Shown here piece by piece: positions 37,401 through 48,881 of a stretch of DNA of 64,000 bases. Every line of letters starts with the position of its first letter. Within the stretch, counting starts at the first letter, position 1. The stretch is from positions 1,922,001 through 1,986,000 of the forward strand of contig JAPEHQ010000008.1 in assembly GCA_027405735.1 (NCBI GenBank), in the 5' to 3' direction. Under the pieces are notes generated by a model. It did no database searches. It saw only the letters and a list, made by a program, of their open reading frames with translations, and was not told where the DNA came from. The stretch comes from Mucor racemosus. Lineage: Eukaryota; Mucoromycota; Mucoromycetes; Mucorales; Mucoraceae. The translations under genes were made by a program, and so were the position numbers.

Positions 37401-38424
37401 GTTGAAGAACTGATTAATTACTCATTCTTTTATGATTGTGTTCTTTTTTAAGTACTATTTATCAATCCTGAAAATATACGACAGTATCTATAATAACGGT
37501 CTATTATTAGCTCATGATATGCAAAACTATTAAAAGAGGTTATCTAATCTCAAATTTATCTGATTCAACTGCTGATGTTAAACTAGCATCAAATTAGTTG
37601 TGTTGACTCGCAATAAAGTAAGGCGTTTTATCAAGTACAATGTTGGCGTTCAATGTATTTCAGTTAAATTGAACAGGTTAGAGATATAGTTTCCGCAGAG
37701 ATATATGAATGTGAGAGAGAGCTGAGATCTATGAACACAAAAAAATGATCCCAATTTTGATGCTTCGTCTACCTGTACAAGATTTTTTTGTGGCAATACC
37801 TGATGGCTCTTCTGTAATTTAAGTATTTGATTGTCAAATGTATCTAATCAAGAAGTTGAAGTTGGTTGATTGATATAATAACGGGCAATAATAAATGCAA
37901 TGTCATTTATTGAATGAGTGAATGTAAATGTATAAAGCAAAGCTTACGTTTGAATGAAAGTATTAATTATTCTGAGTAACATCAATAAGCTCAAAAAGCA
38001 TAGTTAAGTGCAATCATTGTTACTAAATTGCATAATTTGATATGCAAAAAACTCTTGAAGCATTCATTCTTTTTCCTTTTGGTAACGCTACAAATTATCG
38101 CTCAATATGACTGAATATTAACGAATCAGAGAAACTACAACTGGCAAAAAACTAACACCCAATGTACTACATCGGGATGAAGGTTAATAAAAGGCACATT
38201 CATTGTGTAGTGTAAATCGCAACATTTTGATGGATAGAAACTACAGGATCAAGGTATTGTGTTTGCCCCAGGATTTTTAAAAAGTTTTAAAAGCATACTT
38301 TATCAAACTTAATTAGACATTAAATACTCACCATATGCTATTATAATTAGTATCATCTTGGTTTTTATTTAATTGCTGTATTATTAAAAATCAAGCTTTT
38401 CATAGCTTATAACAATGGCAATGA

Positions 38425-38664
38425 GATGTTTCTGGTTTTAGAATGACATTTATCGTAAGGGGGGCTCATGAAACGTTTGGTACTACTATAGATGGAACCA
38501 GTCTATTTAACTTGTGGAATTTGAATGCAAATACCGAGGAATCATTTTTAAGTAGTACTTGAGTCGATTCTGGTAAAGCATTGAATAAATTGGCTTGGGA
38601 TAACGAGGGTAAAAAGGTGGCAATAGGTTCCAGTGATGACCATATTTATGTTTATATTGGAGAG
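38425..38664 (+). pseudogene. Dynein intermediate chain fragment (copy 4)
   Basis: Best-preserved reading: HETFGTTIDGTSLFNLWNLN, then NANTEE, SGKALNKLAWDNEGKKVAIG, DDHIYVY and GE followed by a GTAAGA donor. It parallels the dynein intermediate chain WD40 segment with DLWNLNNDTE, ALNRVRW and VIYDVGE. One in-frame TGA (after FLSST) interrupts it. Only about two WD40 strand sets are present, with no start codon and no later exons, so it is a captured gene piece, not a gene. Confidence 0.8.
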
Positions 38665-39050
38665 GTAAGACTAAAACTCAATGTAAATTACAGTGAGTTC
38701 CAAAACCCTTTCAATGTTTTGGAATTTTGAATGAAACTAGCCATAACTTTCGCAGTTTCAATCGGAGATATATGAAATTTCTATTATAAGTAATTTAATA
38801 TATTGCAAATAATTTGCAAAAAGTTTGACCTGATTATTTAAAGTTCCGCAAGAACTATATAAATTCAAAAACGGGTACATCATTGAAAGGGTTTTGGAAG
38901 CATAGGGTAAAAATTACAATTTAGTAACCCACAACTTGTACATTAACGCTGGATATCTTATAAAACAGAGAAATATGCGGAAAATATATGAGATGTTTTT
39001 CAACTTTTACCTTACCTTTTTTACTAGTACTTTCAAGCGAAACCATCAGA

Positions 39051-40443
39051 ATGAAGACTGTATCAGATGCCAAACGTAATGACGTTATCTCTCTGTTAAA
39101 TTCAGGTCATACCGTATCGGAAATTGCTCGTCGTGTAAATGTTAGTCAAGCCACAGTATGTCGTATTGGAAAAAAGGCCTGTCCTGACCGAGAAAAACTT
39201 AAAGGAGGCCGACCATCTAAGCTGACTACTGTGGATAAGAGATATTGTGTCCATAAAATCACTAAAGGTGGCTTGGATAATGCGGTACAAGTCAAAAGAG
39301 AGCTTCGTGGTAATCTCCACGTTAATGTCAGTGCGAATACTGTATGTAGGGCTCTTCGGGATAATGGTTTAGGCGCATTACCTAAGATAAAAAAGCCAGA
39401 AATTAGTGACGAAAATGCAAAGGATCGCCTCCGCTGGTGCAAAAACAGAATTGATTGGACTTTGGAGGACTGGAAACGTGTTATATTTACCGATGAGGCT
39501 GGAATTAACCGGTTTAACTCCGATGGCCGTATTTGGTGCTGGAAACGTGACAGCGAGGAGATAAAACCTAGGCATACCAAAAAAACAAGAAAGCATGGAG
39601 GTGGTCGCATCATGATTTGGAGCACTATTTCTTGGTCTGGTGTTGGTTGTGCTACAAAAACGTAATTATAAAAAAGCGATGGGAAATACAATTATAACTC
39701 TTCTAAGTTTATTAAAGGTATAAAGTAAAGCAACGATTCATCTACTCGATGGATCGTTGTGGTATTTATATTAAATGTCTAATTCAAATTACTAATGCAG
39801 TAATTTGATCTTCTTGGTTTTAAAGCTGATGGGAAAAGGGATCAGCAATTACTAATTCAGGTTATACAATTATCTATAATTGTTGTTTGTGATTTTAAAT
39901 TATAGTTAAGTTTCTATATTTCGTGATCTTGGTTCTCACACCAGATTCATGTTATTCATTACTAATTCAATTTGATGTGTGAAAGACTGCCAGTAGTTCA
40001 CATCAGGTTGGTTGTGCAAAATCGAAGGTAATATGAATTCTGAGCTATATAAAACTATTGTTGATGATGATTTGGAGAAATCCATTGATGATATGTGCCA
40101 AAAATTGGAGTTACGTCGTAATCAAGTCATTCTTCAGCAAGACAATGATTCCAAACACACCTCGAAGTTAATGAAAAAACACTTCGAAACAAAAGAATAT
40201 AAAGTAATGCCATGGCCAGCTCAATCCCCGGACCTCAATCCCATTGAAAATATGTGGAGGCTATTGAAAATTCGCTTAAACGAATACTATACACCTCCAA
40301 AAGGCATGAATGACCTTTGGGAGAGAACACAAGAGATTTGGTATGACAAAATAACAGTTGAGGAATGCCAAAGAGTTATTTCGAGTATGCCTGATCGTTT
40401 GGAAGCTTGCATTAAAGCAAAAGGCTACGGCATTGATTATTAA
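39051..40443 (+). pseudogene. Tc1-family transposase, interrupted
   Basis: The N-terminal half (39051-39662) has an HTH pair typical of Tc1 (VSEIARRVNVSQATVCRI) and the first catalytic Asp in VIFTDEAGINRF, then IMIWSTISWSGVG. The C-terminal half (from about 40015 to 40443) has the second Asp in VILQQDNDSKH and Glu in SPDLNPIENMW, spaced by 34 residues (DD34E). The two halves are separated by about 355 bp of foreign DNA that brings a TAA at 39663. All catalytic residues survive. A GT-AG intron 39640-40006 would join the halves in frame, so activity is not excluded. ATG 39051 fits the family better than the upstream ATG 38988. Confidence 0.85.
39648..40006. mobile_element. LTR-like insertion in the Tc1 transposase
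   Basis: The 11-bp sequence GTTGGTTGTGC is present on both sides (39642-39652 and 40007-40017). TGTGCTAC at the left and GTAGTTCACA at 39993-40002 look like LTR ends. AAATACAATTATAA near 39687 is shared with the family-A LTRs at 6825 and 13759. The limits are ambiguous: an 11-bp repeat is long for an LTR duplication. The insert holds three ATTACTAAT motifs, which resemble branch sites. Confidence 0.6.
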
Positions 40444-43189
40444 CTGCGTTTAAATAAACTTCAATTTTTTTTTCATAATGCTTCCAAAACCCTTTCAATG
40501 ATGTACCCGTTTTTGAATTTATATAGTTTTTGCGGAACTTTAAATAATCAGGTCAAACTTTTTGCAAATTATTTGCAATATATTAAATTACTTATAATAG
40601 AAATTTCATATATCTCCGATTGAAACTGCAAAAGTTATGGCTAGTTTCATTCAAAATTCCAAAACATTGAAAGGGTTTTGGAACTCACTGTATCTCTAGC
40701 GCAATAATTATAAAGTAAGGCTATAGTATATTATTATCGAATAAACTATCACACAATATTAACATGTATAAAGATTTACAGTAATAAACTTGAATCAAGT
40801 GGGTACAGCATCATAAATTCTTGAAAAAGTTCTCAAGTATTATAAAATATCTTATTTTTAAGACTTACAAGGCTTATAAGCGGAATATTAATTTAGAAAA
40901 TTATTTTTGTCCAGATCATCAATTTTGACATTTTTTAAGTTTTTTTTTCTGGTTTTGCAAATTTAGAGTTAATTATACTACCAATTATAAAAACAAAAAA
41001 TATACACATATACCGAATTTAGCGCTCTATTTGCTCAACAAAAATGACAAACATGTTTATTGCAAAATATTATATGAAAATCTTTTAATCAAAAAACCGT
41101 TTTTGGGCCAAAAGTGCAAATTTTCATTACTTAACATTTAATATTAAGCTTTTATAAGATGTGTATTAGTCATGGCTACAATTTTCTCTCACAATGTAGT
41201 ACATTTAAACGTTGATTTTGGTATCAAAATTTGATTTTTCTGTTTTTTGATGAAAATCATGAGTGTTGGTAAGGATAAAATGAGTCCCAAAAATGTCCGC
41301 TACAAAAACTGAATTTTCAGACCGTACGTGGTTAAATATAAAAAAAGTTAAAAAAAAGAAACGCTTTCTTATTTAAAACTTAGATATACCATAGTATAAG
41401 AGCCTTAGCCGTTCAATCTTGCTATGCTCAATTACGGCGTCGCTCTACGGGCTCGTTTTTGCAATTTTTTAATGAATCTATGATACGGCAGACGGTTTTT
41501 CTGGTAGAAAAAATGTATGTTTCTATGATAACGGATATTGCGTATTTTGTTTATTTTATGATTGATGCGTTGTAATTCTGCTTTTACATTGGGTGAAATG
41601 TGCAATTTACTGTAGCAGAGTTTTAAATGCGCTAAATAATCTAAAGCCTTGAAATTTTTTTTTTACGTGTGTTGTTTCTTTTTGTTTTCATATTCCAAGG
41701 AGATATTTACCGTTTGATAAAGCATATTAGACTATCAAGCTGGTATTCTTTTCTTTTATCTGAATACGCATGATAACATAAGGGACTGATATTTTCATTT
41801 AACCGCATTTTAAGATCAAATATCATTATTTACTACTGTATTGTTGGACATACTTCTTGATTACCAGATCAAATCGAAGGCAAGAAATGATATTTATATC
41901 TACTCAATGAAAAGGTAGAACTGGCTACAAACCCACGAAATGTTCCAGAAAAGTGATAAAATTTTAAATGATATAGAAGCACAAAAAAAAAAAAAGAACA
42001 ATCTAATGTGTTGCCTAATTACCATAGCCAGATGAACCATATATGATGAGCAAGAGAAATCAAGATTGAAGAAAGTGCATTTTATTACTTCTGTAAGTAT
42101 TTGCAACTCTTAATGAAAAGCACCGACATTTTCCATTAATTACTCTTTTTATTTTGTGTGTTAGATTTCTTTCTTGACTTCCTTAGTGCTATACCTCACG
42201 TTACGATCTATGTTGTTGTTTCTATTTTCTTTTTTTTTTTTTTTTTTTTTTTTGTATTTGAGCGAAGTCTCATCAGAATTTAACAATAATAATAAAACTT
42301 ATATGAATTAGTCTTTCATTATCAGAAGAGTCTGATAACAAGTACCTTGTATTAGTAAGCAAGCCTTGGGATGTCATTACATGACTCGGTGGCCAATATA
42401 AATGGGACATAACGTGTCGGAGGACACGGATAAGGGGACCTTTGTGTATGAATTTACTATGTTGACGTGCATCTTCTGACATAGCAGATAACTTAGGGCT
42501 GCAGAGTGCTAGAAAGATCGGTTGAGTCGAATTTAGGAATGGAGATACTGAAGCTTTCGAGTTGGGTGTAGACATGGTTGCTATAATCCTCATGGGTGAG
42601 CAGGGCTGTATCAAGGGTATAATTGTATTTTTTCTGTCCAGCAGATCCAGAGAATTTGTGTCGAGAGACCTGCTTATTCCTTTCATGAAATCGGAATCTT
42701 ATTCTCTTGAATGGACGTATCCATAAAAGGTCAAATAATTTCAGTATTACAATTGAACCAGTCATTACAGGATATCATCGCAACTCTATTGATCGCTTTG
42801 CAAAAAAGTAATCTTCCGAACTTAATAACGAAATACAACCCTACTTACAAAATAGCTTACATATCATATGTAACATCATGTATAAAAGTAATATCTCAAA
42901 CCCGAGCGAAACCAATATAATCAATACTGGCTCACTTGATAAATACACCAACAATTAAATCTAGATCTATTACCTTGTTGGGCTCATAAGACTTTACTTG
43001 ACAAAAAATGGAATGGTGGTATCTAAGAAGATTTGATGGAGGTAAAAAATAATATGATTGGCCGGCAAAAGTTTGAATGCTCCAAGATATTCTTGATTGC
43101 CCAAATCAAACATTTGATTTTTATTTAATTTTGAACGCAAATCTCTGTATAGTTCACACCTAAATTTTGGTCCTTCTTAAACGGCATTT

Positions 43190-43373
43190 TATTTTCTCGT
43201 CGAGCGACAAATGATTTTCTTGGCAAGCGACATTTTAATTCTGGGTCAACGACATTTTAATCCTGGATCAACGACATTTTGATCCTGGATCAACGACATT
43301 TTATTTTTTAACCAGCGACATTTTTTTCGCACACAACGACACCAAACCCAAAATCAACGACAAAATACACCGG
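43190..43373. repeat. 22-bp degenerate tandem repeat
   Basis: About nine units of GGATCAACGACATTTTAATC type; the core CRACGACATTTT is strong in the middle units and decays at both ends. Read on the other strand it starts near CACTTTTTCCGGTGTATTTT, which could be the terminus of a DNA transposon with subterminal repeats; that is inference. Confidence 0.8.
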
Positions 43374-43943
43374 AAAAAGTGTATTATTATTATCTTATTT
43401 TACAAAATAAAAAATACTGATGTAAAATAAAGATGTGTTTAAACCGTTTTTATCTTTATTTTTATATGATTGATACTCTCTAATTGCATAAAGAATCCTT
43501 TAAAGCATGAAAATGATATAAATGGAAGCTGAAGTATGATTATCATTGATGCATATGATAGATCAATAATGGGATTAGCTCATACAGATTGCTAATTAAC
43601 TATGAAATTATTGATACTGTTATATTACATTGTATGCAAATAACCCGTAAACAGTTACATCTTGTAAAGAATTATTGGCGCGCATCACATGAAACACATA
43701 AACACACATTTATATAAATTAAATTTTGCGTTTTGGTCAACAACCCCAATTATGTATAAATGCAAAAATCAAAAATCAAAAGAAGCCAAGAAGTGAATCA
43801 AATACATGAACTAGCCAATTATGCAAGAGATATTTTCTCATATAAAATATATCATGACAGGTATGAAAACTATTCTCACTTGAATAGGTAAGATATAACA
43901 TGGTTGTTGTTGTTTTTTGTTGATAATTTCCCATTCTGTTTCA

Positions 43944-43945
<2 letters not shown>

Positions 43946-43996
<51 letters not shown>

Positions 43997-44020
43997 GTGT
44001 GTGTGTGTGTATGTGTGTGT
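43946..44020. repeat. (TG)n microsatellite
   Basis: About 37 TG dinucleotides with single interruptions (GC near 43991, TA near 44011). Cys/Val and His/Thr frames across it are artefacts. Confidence 0.98.
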
Positions 44021-44522
44021 ATACATACGAAATAATGATGAAGATACTGTACCAACCACGCAGCCTGGGATCTCGGCTGAATTGCGTGAATGAACCTATT
44101 ACTATACATTTGTATACATACGAGCAACAAATATTGATGTATTCAACCAGTTACAGTAAAGAATCTTACTATAGTTAATGTAGATAAGATAAATAGAAAT
44201 GGGTCCATCACTATTTGTTTTATTTGGTCCGTGTGCACTTTTTAACCAATTTATTGAAGGGAAAAAAGGTAAACCTTAAACAGTTAAGGCATGCCGACTT
44301 GATGCTGTAATAACTGACGAGCGTGGCAAAAATTCCCCTCATTTACGTGAGAAAAATGCCATACAAATAATTCTTTTTTTGTGGGGTTTCTCTTGTTCTG
44401 ATCGACGTCGTCGTGTTCTGGCATATTCTTTGCAAATGGTATAAATACAAGTGTTTAATAAACGCTTTTTCTTTTCTTTTATTTTTCCCCACAAAATTTT
44501 ATTTCCAAATAAATCAAGAATT

Positions 44523-44669
44523 ATGGCTATTCAATCTACAACGATGATAACAATGACAGCAGCGGTGATTGTAGATGTGGTGCATCAAAATACAAATTCA
44601 GGTTGTTCTTTCTGTGGAGATAAATCGCACATTGCATGGTCCTGTCCAAAGAGAAACCGTCCTAAATAA
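44523..44669 (+). CDS. Small CCHC zinc-knuckle protein
   Basis: 48 residues from ATG 44523. The C-terminal half is a textbook CCHC knuckle, CSFCGDKSHIAWSC (C-x2-C-x4-H-x4-C), followed by basic KRNRPK; the N-terminal half is Thr/Met/Val-rich. CCHC knuckles bind single-stranded RNA or DNA; they occur in Gag and in host RNA-processing proteins. A promoter-like TATAAATAC lies near 44440 and no other retroelement motif is nearby. It could be a domesticated Gag piece, an independent microprotein or an exon of a longer gene. Confidence 0.5.
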   Translation: MAIQSTTMITMTAAVIVDVVHQNTNSGCSFCGDKSHIAWSCPKRNRPK

Positions 44670-44680
44670 ACGTATATAAA

Positions 44681-45702
44681 CTACAGAGCAAATCTATCCA
44701 ATTTTACTTGTTCTCTCCTTAATTCAATACTATTATCCGTCATCCAATCAGGTTTATAGCTTATATCACCCAATCGTTTGTTAAATAAAGATTCCAATTG
44801 GGTTTCCATGTCTTGTTGTTGTTTGTTAGAAAGTAAAAGAAAAGTAAAGCTTAGTAGCATATGATCAGATATCCAAATTTGAATAAGATTGAGTGTTCGA
44901 CTGCCAAGACAATTTGATCTTGCCTCCCATTCATCTAATTCACCCTCGGGATCATCCGTGATTAAATGTGTTGTATAAATGACAGGATATTCAAGGGCCC
45001 AACCTGTGAAAGCGACTAGAAATGTTGGCAAAATGCTTGAATAATATACAATTTGGGATGAATTTATAAAAGGAAGGAGTTTCTCCTGCAATAAAACGAT
45101 GAGATGCATAGGAGGATCTGTCTAAAAAGAAAGAAAGAAAAAAAAAAAAAGGGGGGGGAGGGATATTCGGTTACACGCACATCTATGATCACTAAAATAC
45201 AACCATACTTACTTTGACAGGTTCACTTCCTTCAACTGATATGTAAATCCATTTGGTTGGTTCTTTTAATGTTGATTCTAAATGTTGTTTCATTCGATAT
45301 TTGTTACATAAAAAGGTAAATCTATCTTTAAATTGCACTAATACTAGTGATTGACAAGTAGGAATCTTTGTTTCGGGATATCAATACATGTCAAATTTTT
45401 TCTGCGTTGTGAGCTTGTACCTTTCTTAGCTTGTTCAATAATAATGTTGCTTTTTTCAAGTCTAGATAAGCGATATCCACTAAATGAGAAGCTCTATTAT
45501 AAATGATTAATTTATATAGTAATTTTATAATATTTCTTTTATTACCTGACTCCAATGGCTACACAAAGTATAGCTTTATATCCGACGTTAATTAATCTTC
45601 AAACAAAAAAGGGCAATTCATCTTACCTTTAGTTAATGATTCTAATTTGTAATTGTTTAAAGATTTAAAGAAACTTTTTAAAATATTATAAATTTCTTTC
45701 AT
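44681..45702 (-). CDS. C1orf74/UPF0739-like (DUF4504) protein
   Basis: Five exons reading down: 45702-45627, 45573-45546, 45493-45421, 45365-45213 and 45121-44681, giving 256 residues, close to the roughly 270 of human C1orf74. The match rests on the segment ALEYPVIYTTHL (human LGYPVPYTFHL as I recall it), a following NCLGSRTL block and the similar C-terminal order. The function of this family is unknown to me. Exon 2 is only 28 bp. The second intron of the reading order and the first are 52-53 bp and carry good GT-AG ends; the intron between exons 3 and 4 uses GTACAA. The gene is head-to-head with the Sel1-repeat gene and its stop is 11 bp from that of the zinc-knuckle gene. Confidence 0.6.
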
Positions 45703-45961
45703 AAGGAGAAAAACGTGAATTTAAGAAAGGAGAGAGGGGTGAGGGGGGGTTGTATTAAAAAAAAAAAAAAAAAAAAAAGGGATGATATAAAAAAGGCCAA
45801 AAAGACAAATAGAAAAATAAGGATTTATTGGTAGGTGACACTCGAAGTTTGGACCAACCCTATTACTATAAAATCTGCCCCTTTTTTTTGTTATAAAGAA
45901 GATCCAATTTATAATCTTCTTCTTTTTCTTCTTTTTTTTCTTCTGTTTAATAATAAAAAAC
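45703..45961. promoter_or_regulatory. Bidirectional promoter region
   Basis: 259 bp separate two divergent ATGs. It contains poly(A) at 45759-45778 and a pyrimidine-rich CTTCTTCTTTTTC run before the + strand start. One regulatory region probably serves both genes. Confidence 0.45.
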
Positions 45962-47929
45962 ATGTCCTTTTCGAATATATTGAATCGATCCAAACAAGCT
46001 TTATTCAAAAACAACAATAACATGTTACAGCAACAATCATTAGACACAACGATACCATTAGACGGACAGCATTATTTTGATAAAGCAAATAATCATTTAT
46101 TTGGTAGAAAAGGCCATTCGATAGATTCAATCACTGCTGTTTATTATTATAGAAAAGCAATCAACGTTTTTAATCATACACAATCTGAAGGTGTGTTGGG
46201 ATTTTGCTACGAATTTGGTCTTGGAGTACCAAAAGATTTCATTCAAGCCGAAAAATATTATCTCTCAGCTGCTAATAAATCAAATGATGGTTTATCTATG
46301 GCTCGTCTTGCTTTCTTGAGAAAGTATGGTCGTCCTTCTGTTAAAATTGATAGAGTAGAAGCAGAAGAATGGGCTGAGAAAGTGAAGCAATGTCCAAATG
46401 CTGTTGATTGGATAATACATGCTGCTACAATCGATAATGATCCGTCTGCTCAATATGCATTAGGTGTTTGTTATCATGATGGTGTAGGTATGCCTAAAGA
46501 TGAAATGGCTGCATTTCGTTGGTATAAATCAAGTGCTGAGCAAGGAAATGCTCGTGGTCAAGGTATTTTAGGTTATTGTTATGGTGAAGGCTTTGGTGTT
46601 GCCAAGGACGAATTAGAAGCAATGCGTTATTACCGATTAGCTGCCGCACAGGGCGAAACTGTGGCTATTTATAATGTCGGCTATTGCTACGAAGACGGCA
46701 TCGGAGTGGAAAAGAACGTGTATGAAGCTGTTACATACTATCAATTAGCTGCTGAACAAGGAAATGCATTTGCTCAAAATTCATTAGGATATTGTTACGA
46801 AGACGGTATTGGTGTATCTCAAGATTTTATGAAAGCAACACAGTGGTATAAACTTTCTGCTGAACAAGGATATCCATGGGCTGAATGTAATCTTGGCTAT
46901 TGTTATCAAAATGGCATTGGTGTTGGTAAAGATGATATCTTAGGTGCAATGTGGTATAGAAAAGCTGCACTTCAAGGTCATGCAAGGGCTCAACATAATC
47001 TTGGTTTTTGCTATCAAAATGGTATTGGTGTTGATAGAGATGAAGCTGAAAGTGTGAAATGGTATAGAAGATCTGCAGAAAGAGGAAATATATTCGCCTA
47101 TCATTCATTAGGTTATTGTTATCAAAATGGAATTGGTGTTGAAGTAAATGAACAAGAAAGTGTATTTTGGTATTATCTTTCAGCAGAAGAAAATCATGCC
47201 CCCGCACAATTATCACTAGGTTATTGTTACCGTAATGGTATTGGAGTACCCAAGAATGAACGTGAAGCATGTAAATGGTTTAGACTTTCAGCAGAACAAG
47301 GCAATGCACTTGCACAGAATTCACTTGGATTTTGCTATGAAGAAGGATTGGGTGTCAAGAAAGATTGTCAAAGAGCTTGTTTTTGGTATCACAAGTCTGC
47401 CCGTCAAAATAATCCATGGGCTCAGTGTAACTTGGGATTCTGTTATGCAAATGGCATTGGTGTACCAAAAGATGATGCCAAGGCAGTAATGTGGTATCGC
47501 AAAGCAAGTGCACAAAATCATGCAAGGGCTCAAGATAAATTAGGTCTTCATTTACAAAGTGGGCTTGGTGTTGAAAAAGATTTAATTGCTGCCTTTGAGT
47601 TATTCAAGAAAGCGGCTGAAAGTGATCATATATCCGGTTATTATCATTTAGCCAATTGTTATGAAAAGGGGTTAGGATGTGCTGTAGATCTTCGACGAGC
47701 AACTAGATGGTTTGAAAAGGCTGCAATGGGTGAGTTTTATATTTGAAATTATATATGAAATATAAGCTAATAATGATTTTTTATAGCTGGTTGTCGAAGT
47801 TCACATGAAAGATTACGAAGATTACTAGTCAGAGTTTGTCTGATTTCACCTGGAACATTACCTGCAATGAGTGATGATGATTTAATGTGTTCTGGATTTA
47901 TTTGTGGGCATAGTGCGCCGGCCGCATAA
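45962..47929 (+). CDS. Sel1-repeat (SLR) scaffold protein
   Basis: Exons 45962-47729 and 47787-47929 give 636 residues. After a 45-residue Asn/Gln-rich start, about 13 clear Sel1 repeats and one degenerate one run to residue 590. Each is about 36 residues with the core LGYCYxxGIGVxKDxxxAxxWYxxAAEQGNAxAQ, a helix-turn-helix solenoid related to TPR. Such proteins act as adaptors, for example Chs4/Skt5 for chitin synthase or Hrd3 in ERAD. No membrane helix, prenylation box or signal peptide is visible, so a cytosolic scaffold is likely. The 57-bp intron lies just after the last repeat; the tail (CGHSAPAA) is short. The repeats remain similar at DNA level, so recombination may vary the number. 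Confidence 0.92.
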
Positions 47930-48069
47930 GCCTATTATATATATATATATATACATATCTTTTTTTTTTATGTTTACTGTATTTACTATTCCTTTTATAT
48001 TATTATTAATAAACCTTTGGTGTTGATAAAAAATAATGAGCAGATTTTTAAATTACGGTGATACGAAGC

Positions 48070-48795
48070 ATGAAGCACATGGAAATTGTGTTTTCTTGGA
48101 TCTTTTTCTTTTGTACCTTTCTTCTTTATGTAAAAATGAAGCCATTACAAATTAATACAAACATTCAAGGTTATAATGATGATGATGATGATCTATCGCC
48201 TCCTTCATCTCCTCCACCTGCACATATTATTTATCTTCCAGAAACATATCATAATGCAGGCAACAATCTGAATAATAATGGTAATAATAATGAAAAAAAG
48301 CATAAAGTTATCCCTTATTATGCAATCATATCGAGGAGAAAAATATTTAATGTTGCCAAGACATTGATCAGGTTTATATTCAAAAACAATAATTTACTCC
48401 TCATCATCAATATCGTCAACAAACTATGGAAACAAAGAATACAATTCATTAGGCTTACAGTTTTCATTTTAAAGCAAGCAATGTTTATAATTCAACACAA
48501 CAGTTATAAACGATCCATCAAGTATTTTATTCATTTCCTAAGTTATCATTTCAACAAGGTGTTTACAAATAAACAACAAGTTCATCTAATGACAACAAAA
48601 AAATCATCAAAAAATCCGCTTACAAACATCATTTTATTATTGGCTACAATGACACATTTACTGGCTGTTTTTACAAAAATCGGATCAAAATGGACACAAA
48701 GCTTTATCAAGAGCATGGGTGGTTTAGATTCAATAGTATTAGCTATCTGTACAATTGCCTTTACAAAATCATTACAATCAAACCGTATATTTTAA
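48070..48795 (+). CDS. Uncharacterised two-helix membrane protein
   Basis: 241 residues from ATG 48070 (a GTG four codons upstream is not a start). A hydrophobic N-terminus (IVFSWIFFFCTFLLYV) could be a signal anchor. An Asp5 run and a Pro/Ser patch follow, then a long Lys/Asn/Ile-rich middle and a second hydrophobic segment ITNIILLLATMTHLLAVF-like near residue 190. No recognised domain. Composition is very AT-driven, and the gene may be fast-evolving or spurious, though 726 bp without a stop in such DNA argues for coding. Confidence 0.5.
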   Translation: MKHMEIVFSWIFFFCTFLLYVKMKPLQINTNIQGYNDDDDDLSPPSSPPPAHIIYLPETYHNAGNNLNNNGNNNEKKHKVIPYYAIISRRKIFNVAKTLIRFIFKNNNLLLIINIVNKLWKQRIQFIRLTVFILKQAMFIIQHNSYKRSIKYFIHFLSYHFNKVFTNKQQVHLMTTKKSSKNPLTNIILLLATMTHLLAVFTKIGSKWTQSFIKSMGGLDSIVLAICTIAFTKSLQSNRIF

Positions 48796-48881
48796 TAAAA
48801 ATACCTATATTTCTCGTTTCAAACATAAATCATCAATGCTAAATCGATTATCCTTTGATTGTTATTGGCCAGGATAAACGT

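Larger units (their letters stand above)
38691..40690 (+). mobile_element. Tc1/mariner-type transposon, 2,000 bp
   Basis: Flanked by TA duplications (38689-38690 and 40691-40692). The empty site AAATTATCTCTAGCGC is present in the paralogue near 58818. Terminal inverted repeats start CAGTGAGTTCCAAAACCC and are 213 bp long (38691-38903 and 40478-40690) with only about two differences, so the insertion is recent. Within each arm the outer motif TTCCAAAACCCTTTCAATG recurs at the inner end as its reverse complement, giving paired presumed transposase-binding sites. It encodes one Tc1-type transposase on the + strand, disrupted by another insertion. Confidence 0.95.
34488..42020 (+). repeat. Large repeat block, copy 1 (paralogue of 54183-60140)
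   Basis: Colinear with the block at 54183-60140 apart from clean insertions: this copy has the Tc1 element at 38691-40690, the other has a solo LTR at 55715-56176. Net shared length is about 5.5 kb. By eye the part after 36533 matches much better than 34488-36532. The block ends at about 42020, where the other copy continues. No long open frame is shared apart from pseudogenic pieces. Confidence 0.9.
36533..42020 (+). mobile_element. CACTA-like element, 3' truncated, with captured dynein fragment
   Basis: Begins CACTACGACCAAACTATGCT after TAC at 36530-36532. The H hairpin (TGATCTGCACA...TGTGCAGATCA) follows near 36570. It continues through about 1.8 kb of non-coding DNA, the dynein fragment and the S repeat, but the T terminus found at 60899 in the paralogue is missing. 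It carries a nested Tc1 insertion. No transposase of its own, so non-autonomous. Confidence 0.5.
42021..44522. other. Gene-poor region with decayed repeats
   Basis: Contains a run of about 23 T near 42231-42253, a 22-bp minisatellite, a TG microsatellite and diverged sequence. Overlapping - strand frames at 42273-42765 are in different phases with no splice logic and look like relics, not genes. AT-rich DNA between 43380 and 43940 shows nothing recognisable. Confidence 0.5.

Noticed and set aside
42273..42765. Two overlapping - strand frames of 137 and 90 codons
   Set aside because: Different phases over the same DNA, no splice signals joining them, no recognisable motif; at most a decayed element.
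43838..44178. Cys/Val and His/Thr repeat proteins
   Set aside because: Pure translation of the TG microsatellite.
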